This document shows positions 16,360 through 25,388 of a stretch of DNA of 64,000 bases, one piece after another. Source of the stretch: Candidatus Aminicenantota bacterium (lineage in GTDB: Bacteria > Acidobacteriota > Aminicenantia > Aminicenantales > UBA8522). The stretch's first letter is position 1. Each line of letters opens with the position of its first letter. The stretch is from the NCBI GenBank assembly GCA_017886205.1, contig JAFNEO010000021.1, positions 17,251 to 81,250 on the forward strand, in the 5' to 3' direction. The notes under the pieces are model-generated. The model had not been told where the DNA came from and made no database searches. It saw nothing but the letters and a program-made list of their open reading frames with translations. Position numbers and translations under genes: made by a program.

Positions 16360-19300
16360 ATGAAAAAGCTTTTGGTTACGATAGCGCTATTCGGTCTGGT
16401 GGCCGGCGCTGCGCTGGCCGTCGAGGAGGGGCGGTTCTTCCGCTTCCCGAGCGTTCATCAAGATAAGATTGTGTTCACCTACGAAGGCGACCTCTGGCTG
16501 GTCAGCGCCCAGGGAGGAAGAGCCTGCCGGATCACGACTTTCCCCGGCATCGAGGCCATGGCCAAGTTCTCGCCCGATGGGAAATGGATCGCCTTCTCGG
16601 CCGGATATGAGGGCGGTCAATCGGTCTATCTCATGCCGGCCGAGGGCGGAATGCCCACCCGGCTGACCCACCAGCCCGGCTTCGCTCAGGTCATCGCCTG
16701 GACCCCCGATGGCACGAAAATTATCTTCCGATCCATGTTCGAGAATGTCGTCGGCCGTGATCCGAACCTCTATTATGTCTCTGTCAAGGGCGGTGCGCCG
16801 GAGCGTCTCCCGCTCGACCGGGGGGTCCTCATCAGTTTCTCTCCCGACGGGCGGAGCTTCCTCTATTGCCGCCGCGGCGACGAGGAATATTACTGGAAGC
16901 GCTATAAGGGAGGCCGGTACCAGGACATTTGGAAGTACGAAGGCGATGCCAAGAAATACACGCCCGTCTCGGACTATGTCGGCAAGAACAGCTACCCCAT
17001 GTGGATCGACGACACTATGTACTATGTTTCCGACCGCGGCAACGGCATCAGCAATATCTACAGCCAGAAGATCGGCAGCCAGGAGGTTCGTCCCGTCACG
17101 ATGTACTCGGACTTCGATGTCATGATGCCGAATACGGACGGCCGATCGATCGTCTACGTCCAGGATGGATACATCCGCCTGCTCGACCTCCAAAGCGCCC
17201 AATCCCGGAAGATCGCCGTGCTCGTCCCCTCCGACCGCTGGGCTCTCCGAGACCGGGTCATCAACCCGCGCGATTATATCCACCACGTCAAGATCGCCGA
17301 TGACGGGAAGGCCGTTGTCCTGGAGGCGCGGGGCGACGTTTTTACAGTGCCCGTGGAGAAAAATCCAGCCGCGAACCTTTCCCATACCCCCGGCACGCGG
17401 GAGATGTACCCCGCCCCGTCACCCGACGGGAAATGGATTGCCTTTTTCTCGGATGAGAGCGGAGATTATCAGCTCTACCTTCAGAAGGCCGAGGGCGGCG
17501 AGTGGACGCCGCTCACGACCGACCTCGACCGGACGGTCTATCATCTTCTCTGGTCTCCGGACGGGAAGAAGATCCTCTTCGGCAACAAAGACTTCTCGAT
17601 CTTCGTCCTGGACATTGCTTCAAAGAGGCTCACCAAGGTGGATTCCTCCAACCAGATGAAGAACGACGAGTTCTACTGGGAGATCAGCGACTATGGCTGG
17701 GCGCCCGACTCCCGTTGGGTCGCCTACAGCCTTGTCCAGTACAACCGCAACAGCCAAATCTTTCTCTGCGATACGGCGACGGGAAAGCGCCATGCCATAA
17801 CCGATGACTTCTATGATAACCTGTACCCGTCTTTTGATGCCGACGGCCGCTACCTCTATTTTGTCTCCAGCCGGAACTTCAACGTCCAGATGGATTTCTA
17901 TGAAGACAATCACGTCATCGACACTCCCCAGCAGGTGATGGCCGTCCAGCTCCGGGCCGGCGAAAAACCGCCCTTCGCCGCTGACGCTCCAGAGGAGAAA
18001 GGCGAAAAGAAGGCCGAGGCAGAACCCTTCCGGATCGACCTCGAAGGGCTGGCCCAGCGGGTCTATCCTCTGCCCGTCCCGGCGGGAAACTATTTCTACC
18101 TCAAGGCCGGCAAGGGCAAGGTGCTCTGGGCTTCCGTGGATAAGTTCACCGATGACGAGTACGAAGAGATCTTCAATCCCAGGGGCGCAACCAAGTGGGA
18201 CCTCCACGTCTTCGACGTCGCCGCCAGGAAGGATGTTGTCCTCAGCGACAAGGTGCGCGAGTTTGACCTCTCGACGAACGGCGAGCAGCTCATCGTCCGG
18301 AAGGAAGACGATATCCACGCGATATCCGTAGATAAGGCCTATCAGAGCAAGGGATTGGGCGAGCGGCTGGACCTCTCGACGCTCCTCTACCGCGGCAGCC
18401 TTCAGGAGGAGTGGAACCAAATCTTCAGCGATTGCTGGCGCTGGTACCGGGATTTCTTCTATGATGCCGGCTTCCACGGCCGCGACTGGAAGGCCAAGGG
18501 AGAAAAATACCGGGCTTATATTCCCCATCTTTCGTCGCGGGATGAGCTGAATTGGGTCATGTCGCAGATGGTCGGCGAGCTCTGTGTCTCCCACACGTAT
18601 ATCGGCGGAGGCGACTACGGTCCGGCCGCTGGGCCCAAATCACCCCTTTTCACCGGCCTGCTCGGCGCGGACCTCGCTCCGGATTCGGCGGCCGGGTTCT
18701 ACAAGCTCTCCAGGATATACGGGCCGACGGAGATCAACTTGAACCTCGTCGGGCCGCTCGTCCGGCCGGATATCACCGTCAAAAAGGGAGACTATCTCCT
18801 GGCGATCAACGGCGTCCCCCTCAAGGCCGGCGACGATTACTTCAAGCTCCTCCAGGTTGCGCAGGGACAGAAGGTCAAAGTCACGGTCAATGCGCGGCCG
18901 GCCATGGAAGGGGCCAAGACCTACGAGGTCGAGCCCCTGCGCAGCGACCAGCAACTCCGTTACTTCCGCTGGATTCAGGACAATATCCGCAAGATCAACC
19001 AGGCGACGAACGGCCGCGTCGGCTATATGCACATTAACGCCATGGGACCGGGTGGCATCGGTGAGTTCGACAAGTACTGGCGCGCCTTCCGCTATAAGGA
19101 CGGGATCATCCTCGACCTGCGCCGCAACTCCGGCGGTTGGACCGAGTATTTCCTAATCGACAAGCTCGAACGTGAGCTGACTTCCTTCAACGTGCTGCGG
19201 GGCATGGTGCCCTTCCGCTATCCCGGTACGGCCGGGAACGGCAATTACGTGGTCATCTCCAACGAGAACAACGGCTCGGACGGCGAGGCCTTTGTCGATC

Positions 19301-19611
19301 ATTTCAAAACGCGTAAGCTCGGCACCGTCGTCGGCGTACCTTCCTGGGGTGGCCTGGTCGGCATCCTCAACGGCCAGACGACGATTGACAACGGCCGGGT
19401 CGAACAGTCGAACAACGCCTTTTACGGCAGGGAAGGGAAGTGGATTGTCGAAAACCACGGCGCCGACCCGGATATCCTTATCGACAACGACCCGGGCTCG
19501 GCCGTGGCCGGCCGGGACCTCCAGCTGGAAAAAGCCATCGAGGTCATCCTAGACAGGATCCAGAAGAATCCGCTGAAATTCCCGGAGCGGCCTCCCTATC
19601 CCAAGAAATAG
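16360..19611 (+). CDS. tricorn-like protease (S41 family) with beta-propellers and PDZ
   Basis: 1083 residues, close to archaeal tricorn (1071). A signal peptide (MKKLLVTIALFGLVAGAALA) implies export. Two WD40/PD40-type propellers fill about 30-340 and 350-680 (repeated SPDGKWIAF-like blades). The tricorn core, a PDZ domain (about 770-860) and the S41 catalytic fold follow. Putative catalytic His745 (CVSHTY), Ser973-Asp974 (NNGSDGEAF) and Glu1031 (VENHG) sit nearly where T. acidophilum tricorn has them. It should trim oligopeptides in the periplasm or outside the cell. AAAGAGG precedes ATG 16360; an upstream in-frame TTG is unlikely. Confidence 0.92.
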   Translation: MKKLLVTIALFGLVAGAALAVEEGRFFRFPSVHQDKIVFTYEGDLWLVSAQGGRACRITTFPGIEAMAKFSPDGKWIAFSAGYEGGQSVYLMPAEGGMPTRLTHQPGFAQVIAWTPDGTKIIFRSMFENVVGRDPNLYYVSVKGGAPERLPLDRGVLISFSPDGRSFLYCRRGDEEYYWKRYKGGRYQDIWKYEGDAKKYTPVSDYVGKNSYPMWIDDTMYYVSDRGNGISNIYSQKIGSQEVRPVTMYSDFDVMMPNTDGRSIVYVQDGYIRLLDLQSAQSRKIAVLVPSDRWALRDRVINPRDYIHHVKIADDGKAVVLEARGDVFTVPVEKNPAANLSHTPGTREMYPAPSPDGKWIAFFSDESGDYQLYLQKAEGGEWTPLTTDLDRTVYHLLWSPDGKKILFGNKDFSIFVLDIASKRLTKVDSSNQMKNDEFYWEISDYGWAPDSRWVAYSLVQYNRNSQIFLCDTATGKRHAITDDFYDNLYPSFDADGRYLYFVSSRNFNVQMDFYEDNHVIDTPQQVMAVQLRAGEKPPFAADAPEEKGEKKAEAEPFRIDLEGLAQRVYPLPVPAGNYFYLKAGKGKVLWASVDKFTDDEYEEIFNPRGATKWDLHVFDVAARKDVVLSDKVREFDLSTNGEQLIVRKEDDIHAISVDKAYQSKGLGERLDLSTLLYRGSLQEEWNQIFSDCWRWYRDFFYDAGFHGRDWKAKGEKYRAYIPHLSSRDELNWVMSQMVGELCVSHTYIGGGDYGPAAGPKSPLFTGLLGADLAPDSAAGFYKLSRIYGPTEINLNLVGPLVRPDITVKKGDYLLAINGVPLKAGDDYFKLLQVAQGQKVKVTVNARPAMEGAKTYEVEPLRSDQQLRYFRWIQDNIRKINQATNGRVGYMHINAMGPGGIGEFDKYWRAFRYKDGIILDLRRNSGGWTEYFLIDKLERELTSFNVLRGMVPFRYPGTAGNGNYVVISNENNGSDGEAFVDHFKTRKLGTVVGVPSWGGLVGILNGQTTIDNGRVEQSNNAFYGREGKWIVENHGADPDILIDNDPGSAVAGRDLQLEKAIEVILDRIQKNPLKFPERPPYPKK

Positions 19612-19708
19612 CCCTTGTCGGGCGGCGTTCGGCCGGAACTTTATAGGTCTCTCTTGCGTATTTTATGAATGGTGGACTATTCTACCCAATTTTCGTGGAG
19701 GAATGGGC

Positions 19709-20098
19709 ATGAAAAAACTGGTTTTCCTGTTTCTTCTGACAGTCGCACTCGCTTTTGCGTTGGGCCCTCTCTTCGGTCAGGATTCCGACCTTACTGGGAC
19801 ATGGGCGGGATCGACCTATATTCCCGATTCGGGTGATGATCAGGTAACCCTGGTCCTCAAGAAAGAAGGGGAGACCTATTCCGGGACGGTGTCGGATTCC
19901 ATGGGAATGGCCAACGAGTCCGAACTGGAGAACGGCAAGTTTGTGGACGGCACGCTGACGGCGGAATTCACGATCTTCAACGGGTCCGATTACATGAAGA
20001 TTAAGTTGACGCTGAAACTCAGCGGTGATTTGCTTGTCGGGAACTGGGAATCTGCGGACGGCGAAACCGGAAATCTGGAGCTCAAACGCAAGAGCTAG
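19709..20098 (+). CDS. small secreted beta-barrel-like protein
   Basis: 129 residues: a signal peptide (MKKLVFLFLLTVALAFALG) and then about 105 residues of alternating beta strands beginning with DLTGTWAGS and ending with GNWESADGETGNLELKRK. The pattern of a GTW motif, lysine-rich strands and a Gly-Asn-Trp repeat is typical of calycin-like small exported proteins. GGAGG at about 19698 suits the ATG at 19709 (7-base gap); the ATG at 19703 is too close. Function unknown. Confidence 0.75.
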   Translation: MKKLVFLFLLTVALAFALGPLFGQDSDLTGTWAGSTYIPDSGDDQVTLVLKKEGETYSGTVSDSMGMANESELENGKFVDGTLTAEFTIFNGSDYMKIKLTLKLSGDLLVGNWESADGETGNLELKRKS

Positions 20099-20102
20099 CG
20101 AT

Positions 20103-20903
20103 TCAACGGTCCTCGAAAAGCCAGGAATAAAAAAACCGGCCCTTCCAGTTGGCAAGAGATATCCCAACTCCCTGATAGTTCACTGTGATGCTCTCGGCAT
20201 AGGACTCCAAGAGTTTCCCGGCCCTGTCGAAATCTTCCTCCGTGTCGTATTTGAAGTATCTCGCCGGCGCGTTGTAGTAATGGCCTTCGCTGGAGCGAGG
20301 ATAGGGAATTTCCCCATAATCCGGGAAATGGAACTCCTCGAGGTCGACTTCCTTCAAGAGCCGGGACAAGAAATCGTCACAGATCCAGGAGGTCTCCGTC
20401 ATCGTCCCGCAGAGATAGGCGAATGAGTTCGGGGGGAAGCGCCAGAAGATAGTGAACTCAGGTTGGGAAAAGGAGGGAACAGTGCTGACGACCTGGAGCG
20501 AGTCCGCCTTGACGATTAGGTGATAGCGGTCGACGGCATAATTGTAATAAAGGTTCAGGGCGTACGTTCCCTCCGGGAGGTCCAGTAGTTTGCTGGTAGC
20601 TGCCGGGCCCAATGCCGGCAAACTAAACCCCTCGGGGGGCTTTATCCCCAAGATCTTGAGATCGATTTGCCCGCCCGAACGCAACATCTCTGTCTTGATT
20701 TGGTAACCCAGGCAGCTATAAGACTTTTCGGTCTTCATGGTTAGGGCGATATCGGGAGCGCAGTTGCAGTCATACGATCTATGGATTTCCATCACGCTAA
20801 AGAATATTTTCCCTTCGACCGGAAAAAGATCGCTGATGCTGCAGCGCGTGGTAAAAAAGGCGGATACCAAGAAAATGAAAACGATAAAAGCCCTCTGTTT
20901 CAT
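20103..20903 (-). CDS. hypothetical exported protein
   Basis: 266 residues, not recognised. An N-terminal hydrophobic stretch (AFIVFIFLVSAFFTTRCS) looks like a signal peptide; the Cys after Thr-Arg is a poor lipobox. The mature part is rich in Tyr, Phe and Asp with beta-strand character and several Cys (YDCNCAPD, YSCLGYQ, YLCGT, WICDD) that could form disulfides. The ATG at 20903 is preferred over an upstream TTG. It has its own strong promoter with an overlapping inverted repeat and is convergent with the preceding gene. Confidence 0.6.
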   Translation of the reverse strand: MKQRAFIVFIFLVSAFFTTRCSISDLFPVEGKIFFSVMEIHRSYDCNCAPDIALTMKTEKSYSCLGYQIKTEMLRSGGQIDLKILGIKPPEGFSLPALGPAATSKLLDLPEGTYALNLYYNYAVDRYHLIVKADSLQVVSTVPSFSQPEFTIFWRFPPNSFAYLCGTMTETSWICDDFLSRLLKEVDLEEFHFPDYGEIPYPRSSEGHYYNAPARYFKYDTEEDFDRAGKLLESYAESITVNYQGVGISLANWKGRFFYSWLFEDR

Positions 20904-20929
20904 GCCGGCCAAGCCCCTTTTCTATCCAG

Positions 20930-20967
20930 AATATAAGTCTGGACCAGAGGCCTGTCAAGTCCAGACT
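20930..20967 (-). promoter_or_regulatory. consensus promoter with overlapping inverted repeat
   Basis: On the minus strand TTGACA (20953-20958) is followed after exactly 17 bases by TATATT (20930-20935), 27 bases before the ATG at 20903. A perfect 8-base inverted repeat, AGTCTGGA (20936-20943) and TCCAGACT (20960-20967), covers the spacer and the upstream edge of the -35, as expected of a repressor operator. The regulator is not identified. Confidence 0.6.
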
Positions 20968-21121
20968 AGTTCGGTGTTACCCGACATGAAGCCTTTTAGA
21001 GGGTTTGCTTGGTTTATAGATAGATCTTGAATTTACACTCCTTGGCGCCGGTGACCGCCGTTTCCAAGACCTCCGCGATTGCATCCGAGGTTTTCGATCG
21101 CCACTCAATGTCTCTTGGCCA

Positions 21122-22282
21122 TTAGATGATTTCCAAATAGTCCTTATTGGGCAGCTTCGGGAAGGGAGCGTGGGGTTCCTGCTGGTACCAAAAGGCAACA
21201 GAGGAAATATCATCCTGGAGCGGAAGGTAGCGGCCGCCCGAACGCCAGCCGAGCGCCTGGATCGTTACTTTCAATTCTTTCTCGAACCGGATAGGATCCA
21301 TGATGTGCCACCGGTAGAGGCCGAACCTCTGCTCGACATCGTAGTGCCCGTCGCCCCTTATGACCTGGGCCAGCCCGCTGTAGGGTGTCGTATGCTCTGT
21401 GTACTGGACCGTGCCCTCTGGCCTCTTGGTGTCGAAATCATACGACCCGCAGAAGTAGTCCTCTGTGCCCGTTCCGCAGATCGTCGGGAAATCCTTGTCA
21501 TCGTCGAGGAAGAACTTGATCTCTCCCTCGCCCCACCAGTTGTTGTTGTTGACGCCCCAGGCCATGTAGGTGCCGACATAGTGGCCCCAGCCCTTGATCC
21601 CGTCCACGATCGTGTAGACGCTTTTGTAGGGCAGAGGGTTGACCCGCCGGAACTGGGCGTGAAAATAGGCGGCGTCGTCCGGCACATCGGTCAGTGTGTA
21701 GTTGATCTGGTAATAAAGGGTAAAGTTGTCGTCGGCGATGTTCTCGAGAGTGACTCTGAATCCCTTCCGGAACGGCATCTGCCAGTAGCAGTTGAAGGCG
21801 CTCCCGGGGTTGACGCAGACGGCCAGCGACGAGATCTGGGCGTAGCGTCCCCAGCCGCAGGCGAAGAAATCGCCGACCGGGCATTCGACCGAGGGCTCGG
21901 TCTCGCCGTCCCAATAGAACCGGATGATGGCGAACCGCCAGGCTCCGGCCGGTGTCAGCCAGATCTGCTGGATGGCGCCTTCTCCCTGGACGTCGGCCAT
22001 GACGAAGGTCTCTTTTGGCTTAATCCTCACATAGGGAGAGACCTTCCATCCTTGGCCCAGGTCGCGGGCGGCGTTCATGGCCGGACCGTCCAGCGACATC
22101 CCGGCCTTGCCCTTTTCGCCCGTGAAGTTTTCCGGGCTGATCGAACGGGTCTGAGCCTTGGAAAGGCGGGTTAGATTCCCCAGGTTGAGGTTCAGGCCGT
22201 TGAAAGGCTTATCCTCGTCGGCCGCAATAAAGAGCGAAGCCAATACAAGAACCAGCAAAAGACCAAGAATTCTCCTGTTCAT
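21122..22282 (-). CDS. DUF2961 / glycoside hydrolase family 172 protein
   Basis: 386 residues. A signal peptide (MNRRILGLLLVLVLASLFIAA) is followed by the DUF2961 double jelly-roll. Hallmarks are PYVRIKPKETFVMADVQGEGAIQQIW, the FACGWG region, WWGEGEIKFF with an acidic cluster, and GTGTEDYFCGSYDF with the conserved Glu-Asp. GH172 enzymes act on fructofuranosides and D-arabinofuran, so a secreted glycosidase is likely; the sugar is not predictable. AAGGAGG sits just before the ATG; the frame extends upstream but without a better start. Confidence 0.82.
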   Translation of the reverse strand: MNRRILGLLLVLVLASLFIAADEDKPFNGLNLNLGNLTRLSKAQTRSISPENFTGEKGKAGMSLDGPAMNAARDLGQGWKVSPYVRIKPKETFVMADVQGEGAIQQIWLTPAGAWRFAIIRFYWDGETEPSVECPVGDFFACGWGRYAQISSLAVCVNPGSAFNCYWQMPFRKGFRVTLENIADDNFTLYYQINYTLTDVPDDAAYFHAQFRRVNPLPYKSVYTIVDGIKGWGHYVGTYMAWGVNNNNWWGEGEIKFFLDDDKDFPTICGTGTEDYFCGSYDFDTKRPEGTVQYTEHTTPYSGLAQVIRGDGHYDVEQRFGLYRWHIMDPIRFEKELKVTIQALGWRSGGRYLPLQDDISSVAFWYQQEPHAPFPKLPNKDYLEII

Positions 22283-22307
22283 GTTGCCTCCTTTGTGTTC
22301 GAGGGGA

Positions 22308-22336
22308 TATATATTTTTTTGATTTCGGCCTGTCAA
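22308..22336 (-). promoter_or_regulatory. promoter of the GH172 gene
   Basis: TTGACA (22331-22336, minus strand), a 17-base spacer ending in seven A residues, and TATATA (22308-22313). The start site would be near 22301, giving a leader of about 19 bases that contains the AAGGAGG ribosome-binding site. Confidence 0.65.
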
Positions 22337-22414
22337 GCGCTGGGTTTGATTTTTTCGCTGCCGGCGGCCCATAATGAAGTGACAGCGTGACATCTTGAGC
22401 GGGCTCTCAATCCC

Positions 22415-22606
22415 ATGAACGACAGAATCCAGATCGGGATTGACATCGGCGCAGTCAGCAGCGCCCTGCTGAGCTGGGTGGAGAAGGAGCACGGTATCCC
22501 GGTCATCAACCTTTTCTATGACGGGCTCCGCAGCCCGAACGAAAACCTGGAGCCGTACATCTTCTACCTGCGGCGAAAGACGGCCGAAGCCCGCCACTTA
22601 CTCTAG
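22415..22606 (+). pseudogene. remnant of an acyl-CoA dehydratase activase-like gene
   Basis: A 63-codon frame reads IQIGIDIGAVSSALL, similar to the N-terminal ATP-binding motif of HgdC/BcrA-type activases, and then directly EKEHGIPVINLFYDG, similar to the C-terminal end of the large fused activase/DUF2229 proteins. The hundreds of residues that should separate them are missing. It therefore looks like an internal deletion product. The matches are short and an unrelated small protein cannot be excluded. Confidence 0.35.
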
Positions 22607-22701
22607 TAAAAATATCGAAATAGTAACGATTATCCTTGTAAGGCCCGGGGCCACCATGCCATAATAAACTCATCTTCCGGATAAACCAGAACGGGCCAAT
22701 C

Positions 22702-23091
22702 ATGAGCCGTGGACTATTCATCATCAGCGGAGCCACCGGATTCATCGGCCGGCCCCTGGCCTTGGATCTGGCTAAAGAGGGCTATGAAGTCGCCGTCTTA
22801 ACGCGAAATCCGCAGAAGGCCTCGTCGTTGTTCGGAAACCGGGTTAGACCTGCCCGATGGGACGGCCGCACCTCTGACGGCTGGCTCGAACTGGCCTCCC
22901 GCGCGTTGGGGATCGTCAACCTGGCCGGTGAGAATATCGGTTCGAGCCGGTGGACGGCTAAAAAGAAACAGGAGATCGTTCGCAGCCGGATCGATGCCGG
23001 CCAGAAGGTCCTGCCCCGGGCCCTGCTCAGGGCCGGTTTCCAGTTTTCTTATCCCAGCCTGGAAAACGCTCTCCTGGAGATCCTCAGATAA
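22702..23091 (+). pseudogene. internally deleted TIGR01777-type NAD-dependent epimerase
   Basis: 129 codons against about 300 in the family. Residues 1-97 are a normal N-terminus (GATGFIGRPLA, VLTRNPQKA, NLAGENI, then RWTAKKKQEIVRSRID). Residues 98-129 jump to the family's extreme C-terminus (GQKVLPRALLRAGFQFSYPSLENAL). The catalytic Tyr-x3-Lys and most of the fold are gone, yet the frame is kept. The junction is at about 22990-23001. It overlaps the stop of lysA by 8 bases, tail to tail. Probably non-functional. Confidence 0.7.
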
Positions 23092-24325
23092 AGACTTCTT
23101 CGGGAATGTCCCGCAGGTTGAAGTTCGAGGCCATGCTCCGGCCGTAAGCCCCTGCGCCCAGCACCGCCAGGATGTCGCCACTTTGAGGGACCGGCATCGG
23201 GATCTCCTTTCCGAAAACATCGCCCGTCTCGCAGAGGTTGCCGGCCACGGTCACAGGCCTCATTTTCCCGTCATAGACCCGACCGCAGTGGACGATGTGG
23301 TGGCGGGCTTGCGGATAGATGGCCGGCCTGGGCAGGCTGTTATACGTTCCGGAGTTGACGCAGGCGAAGAGTTGACCATAGCTCTCTTTGAGGTATTGGA
23401 CGCCCAATAAAAGCACTCCCGCGTCTGCGACCAAGTACTTGCCCGGCTCGACGGCGATGGCCTCGACTCTGAGCCCGGCTTCAGCGATGCGGCGGGTGAT
23501 ATGAGCGGCGTATCTCCGGAGCGGGAACACTCGCTGCCGCTCTTCATACCGGGGTCCAAAGCCGCCGCCGAAGTCCAGGAATTCCAGCCGAAACCCCTCC
23601 TTCTCCGCCCGGCTGGCCATGGCGATCATCCTGTCGACGGCCGTGCTGACGACCTCGTAATCTTCATCCACCCAGCCCGAGCCGAGATGCTGGTGCAGGC
23701 CGACCGGAAGAAAGCCGGAGGAGGAGGCCTTCTCGAAGGCCGCTAGAACCTTGCTCTTTTCGACGCCGAACTTGATAGGAGTGCCGTCGGTGGAGCGGGC
23801 TCCGGCCGTGATCGCCCGGGGGTTGAACCCCCGTCCGATTCCTGGGTTCCAGCGGACTGAAACCCGGATCGTCTTCTCCCGGAATTCTTTTTTCTTCAGC
23901 TCCTGCATCAGCTCCAGCTGTTCCAGCGCGTCGATATTAACGGTCAGCCCGTCGACTCGGAAGGCACGGCGAAGGTCCGCATGGCCGAGCGAGGTCCCCG
24001 TGAACAGGATCCTCCGGGCGGAAAAACCGGCCCGGAGCGCTTCTTCAACTTCCCGGGGAGAAACGGCGTCGATCCAGGCGCCCTGCCTCCGCAGCAGCCT
24101 CAAGATCTCCCGGTGAGGGTTGGCCTTCATGGCGTAGCAGACCCGAAGCGGAAGTCTTGAGGTCTTGGAAAAAGTCCGGACCAGAGTCTCGTAGTTGGCC
24201 AGGATCTGGCGCCGCCCGTAGACGAGAAGAGGGGTGCCGTGCCGCCCGGCGATCTCTTCGGCCGATCTCCCTCCGAGATAAAGTCTACGCTTCCGAGCCG
24301 TGACGAATTCGTTTTCCCACCACAT
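23084..24325 (-). CDS. lysA: diaminopimelate decarboxylase family protein
   Basis: 413 residues, fold-type III PLP decarboxylase. The PLP lysine is in CYAMKANPH near the N-terminus; HQHLGSG, FLDFGGGFG and VEPGKYLVADAG form the phosphate and substrate sites; the second-subunit motif CETGDVFG with its Cys and the final YGRSMASNFN are present. Converts meso-diaminopimelate to lysine in the standard pathway; a related ornithine/arginine or carboxynorspermidine decarboxylase is possible. Start ATG 24325 follows GGGAGGAG. Lies 19 bases after the DUF72 gene, probably one transcript. Confidence 0.85.
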   Translation of the reverse strand: MWWENEFVTARKRRLYLGGRSAEEIAGRHGTPLLVYGRRQILANYETLVRTFSKTSRLPLRVCYAMKANPHREILRLLRRQGAWIDAVSPREVEEALRAGFSARRILFTGTSLGHADLRRAFRVDGLTVNIDALEQLELMQELKKKEFREKTIRVSVRWNPGIGRGFNPRAITAGARSTDGTPIKFGVEKSKVLAAFEKASSSGFLPVGLHQHLGSGWVDEDYEVVSTAVDRMIAMASRAEKEGFRLEFLDFGGGFGPRYEERQRVFPLRRYAAHITRRIAEAGLRVEAIAVEPGKYLVADAGVLLLGVQYLKESYGQLFACVNSGTYNSLPRPAIYPQARHHIVHCGRVYDGKMRPVTVAGNLCETGDVFGKEIPMPVPQSGDILAVLGAGAYGRSMASNFNLRDIPEEVFI

Positions 24326-24344
24326 TGACGGTCTTTCTCCTCCC

Positions 24345-25244
24345 TTATTTCTTTTCCTCGAACAGGTCGAGCTGACCCTTGGCCAGCTTCTTGGCGATAT
24401 CCATAAGGACGGGATACTTCTGGAGCATCGTCCGGGGGATGTTGAGCAGTTGGCCCGTGATTTTGTTCTTAATCTGAAGGGCGTTGGCCAGGGCCTGGCC
24501 GCGATAGTGGTTGTTGGTGATGACGAAGACCTTGTCGGTGTTCCGGCCGAGGTCCTTGATCCTCTCGACCCATTCATCGAGCTCTTCATTGCCGTAGAGA
24601 TAGTTGTAGCGGTCGTCGCGGCCGGCCTCTTCTCTGAACCAGTCACGATAATTCCGGCCGTGGAGCCGGACATACGAATAGTCGCGGATCGTCGTACGGG
24701 CGCTGGGACGGAGGGAGCTGCCGATCACCGGCTGGTCGATGTTGCAGAAGCAGACGCGGTGCTGGCTGAGGAGGCCGTAGAAATCCGGACGATCCCAAGA
24801 GGAATGGCGCACCTCAACGGTCATCGGGTAGCCGGAGAACGCCTGGAAAAGCCGGGCCAGATAACCGGCGTTGGGGTCGGAGTGATGGAAAGACCAGGGG
24901 AATTGAAAGAGCAGCGTGGCCAGACGGCCTTCGGCCCGAAGCGGCTCGATCCCGAGCTTGAAGCCGTCCACATCCTTCTGGGACCAACTCTCCCGGTCGT
25001 GGGTGAAGGCCTGATGCGCCTTGATGGCCAGGAGAAATTCCGGAAAGTCGGCCACCTTCTTGACCCAGAAAAGCGACATGGAGAGAACCGGCGGGCGATA
25101 GAAGGTGCTGTTGACCTCTACGATGTTGATGTAAGCGGCCAGGTAGGTGAGAGGGTGAAAGCCGCGCTCCTTGTTCGGCGGATAGACGATCCCCTCCCAG
25201 TCCTCATAGCTCCAGCCGGCGGTCCCGATGTAGTAACGGCTCAT
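24345..25244 (-). CDS. DUF72 family TIM-barrel protein
   Basis: 299 residues. The N-terminus YYIGTAGWSYEDWEGIVYPP, the LTYLAAYINIVEVNSTFYRPP segment, FPWSFHH and VEVRHSSW, and the late DKVFVITNNHYRGQALANAL are all DUF72 hallmarks. Family members are TIM barrels of unsettled activity, likely nucleic-acid or sugar related. A TATAAT at 25254-25259 (minus strand) lies ten bases upstream, with only a weak -35. Upstream member of an operon with lysA. Confidence 0.85.
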   Translation of the reverse strand: MSRYYIGTAGWSYEDWEGIVYPPNKERGFHPLTYLAAYINIVEVNSTFYRPPVLSMSLFWVKKVADFPEFLLAIKAHQAFTHDRESWSQKDVDGFKLGIEPLRAEGRLATLLFQFPWSFHHSDPNAGYLARLFQAFSGYPMTVEVRHSSWDRPDFYGLLSQHRVCFCNIDQPVIGSSLRPSARTTIRDYSYVRLHGRNYRDWFREEAGRDDRYNYLYGNEELDEWVERIKDLGRNTDKVFVITNNHYRGQALANALQIKNKITGQLLNIPRTMLQKYPVLMDIAKKLAKGQLDLFEEKK

Positions 25245-25388
25245 TGCGGTCCTATTATATTCATTTGGGGCGGCTGGGAAAAGCCATTACGGTTCAATCC
25301 TATCTCCTTGCAGGGGCGGAGGTGCCGTTTGCGTCGAAAGAAAACCGTGCAAAAAAATGAAAATCAGGCTAGACTAGGACCGGGAATC

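Noticed and set aside
21014..21121. In-frame continuation after the GH172 stop (about 34 codons ending KFKIYL)
   Set aside because: An open stretch of this length after a stop is not unlikely by chance, and the GH172 family normally ends near the observed stop; no homology recognised.
22261..22597. N-terminal extension of the GH172 frame to 22597
   Set aside because: The ATG at 22282 has AAGGAGG and a signal peptide immediately follows; the extension would cover the promoter.
24300..25388. Upstream extension of the threonine dehydratase frame by 363 codons
   Set aside because: The extension runs antisense to the DUF72 gene; the ATG at 25389 gives the normal family N-terminus.
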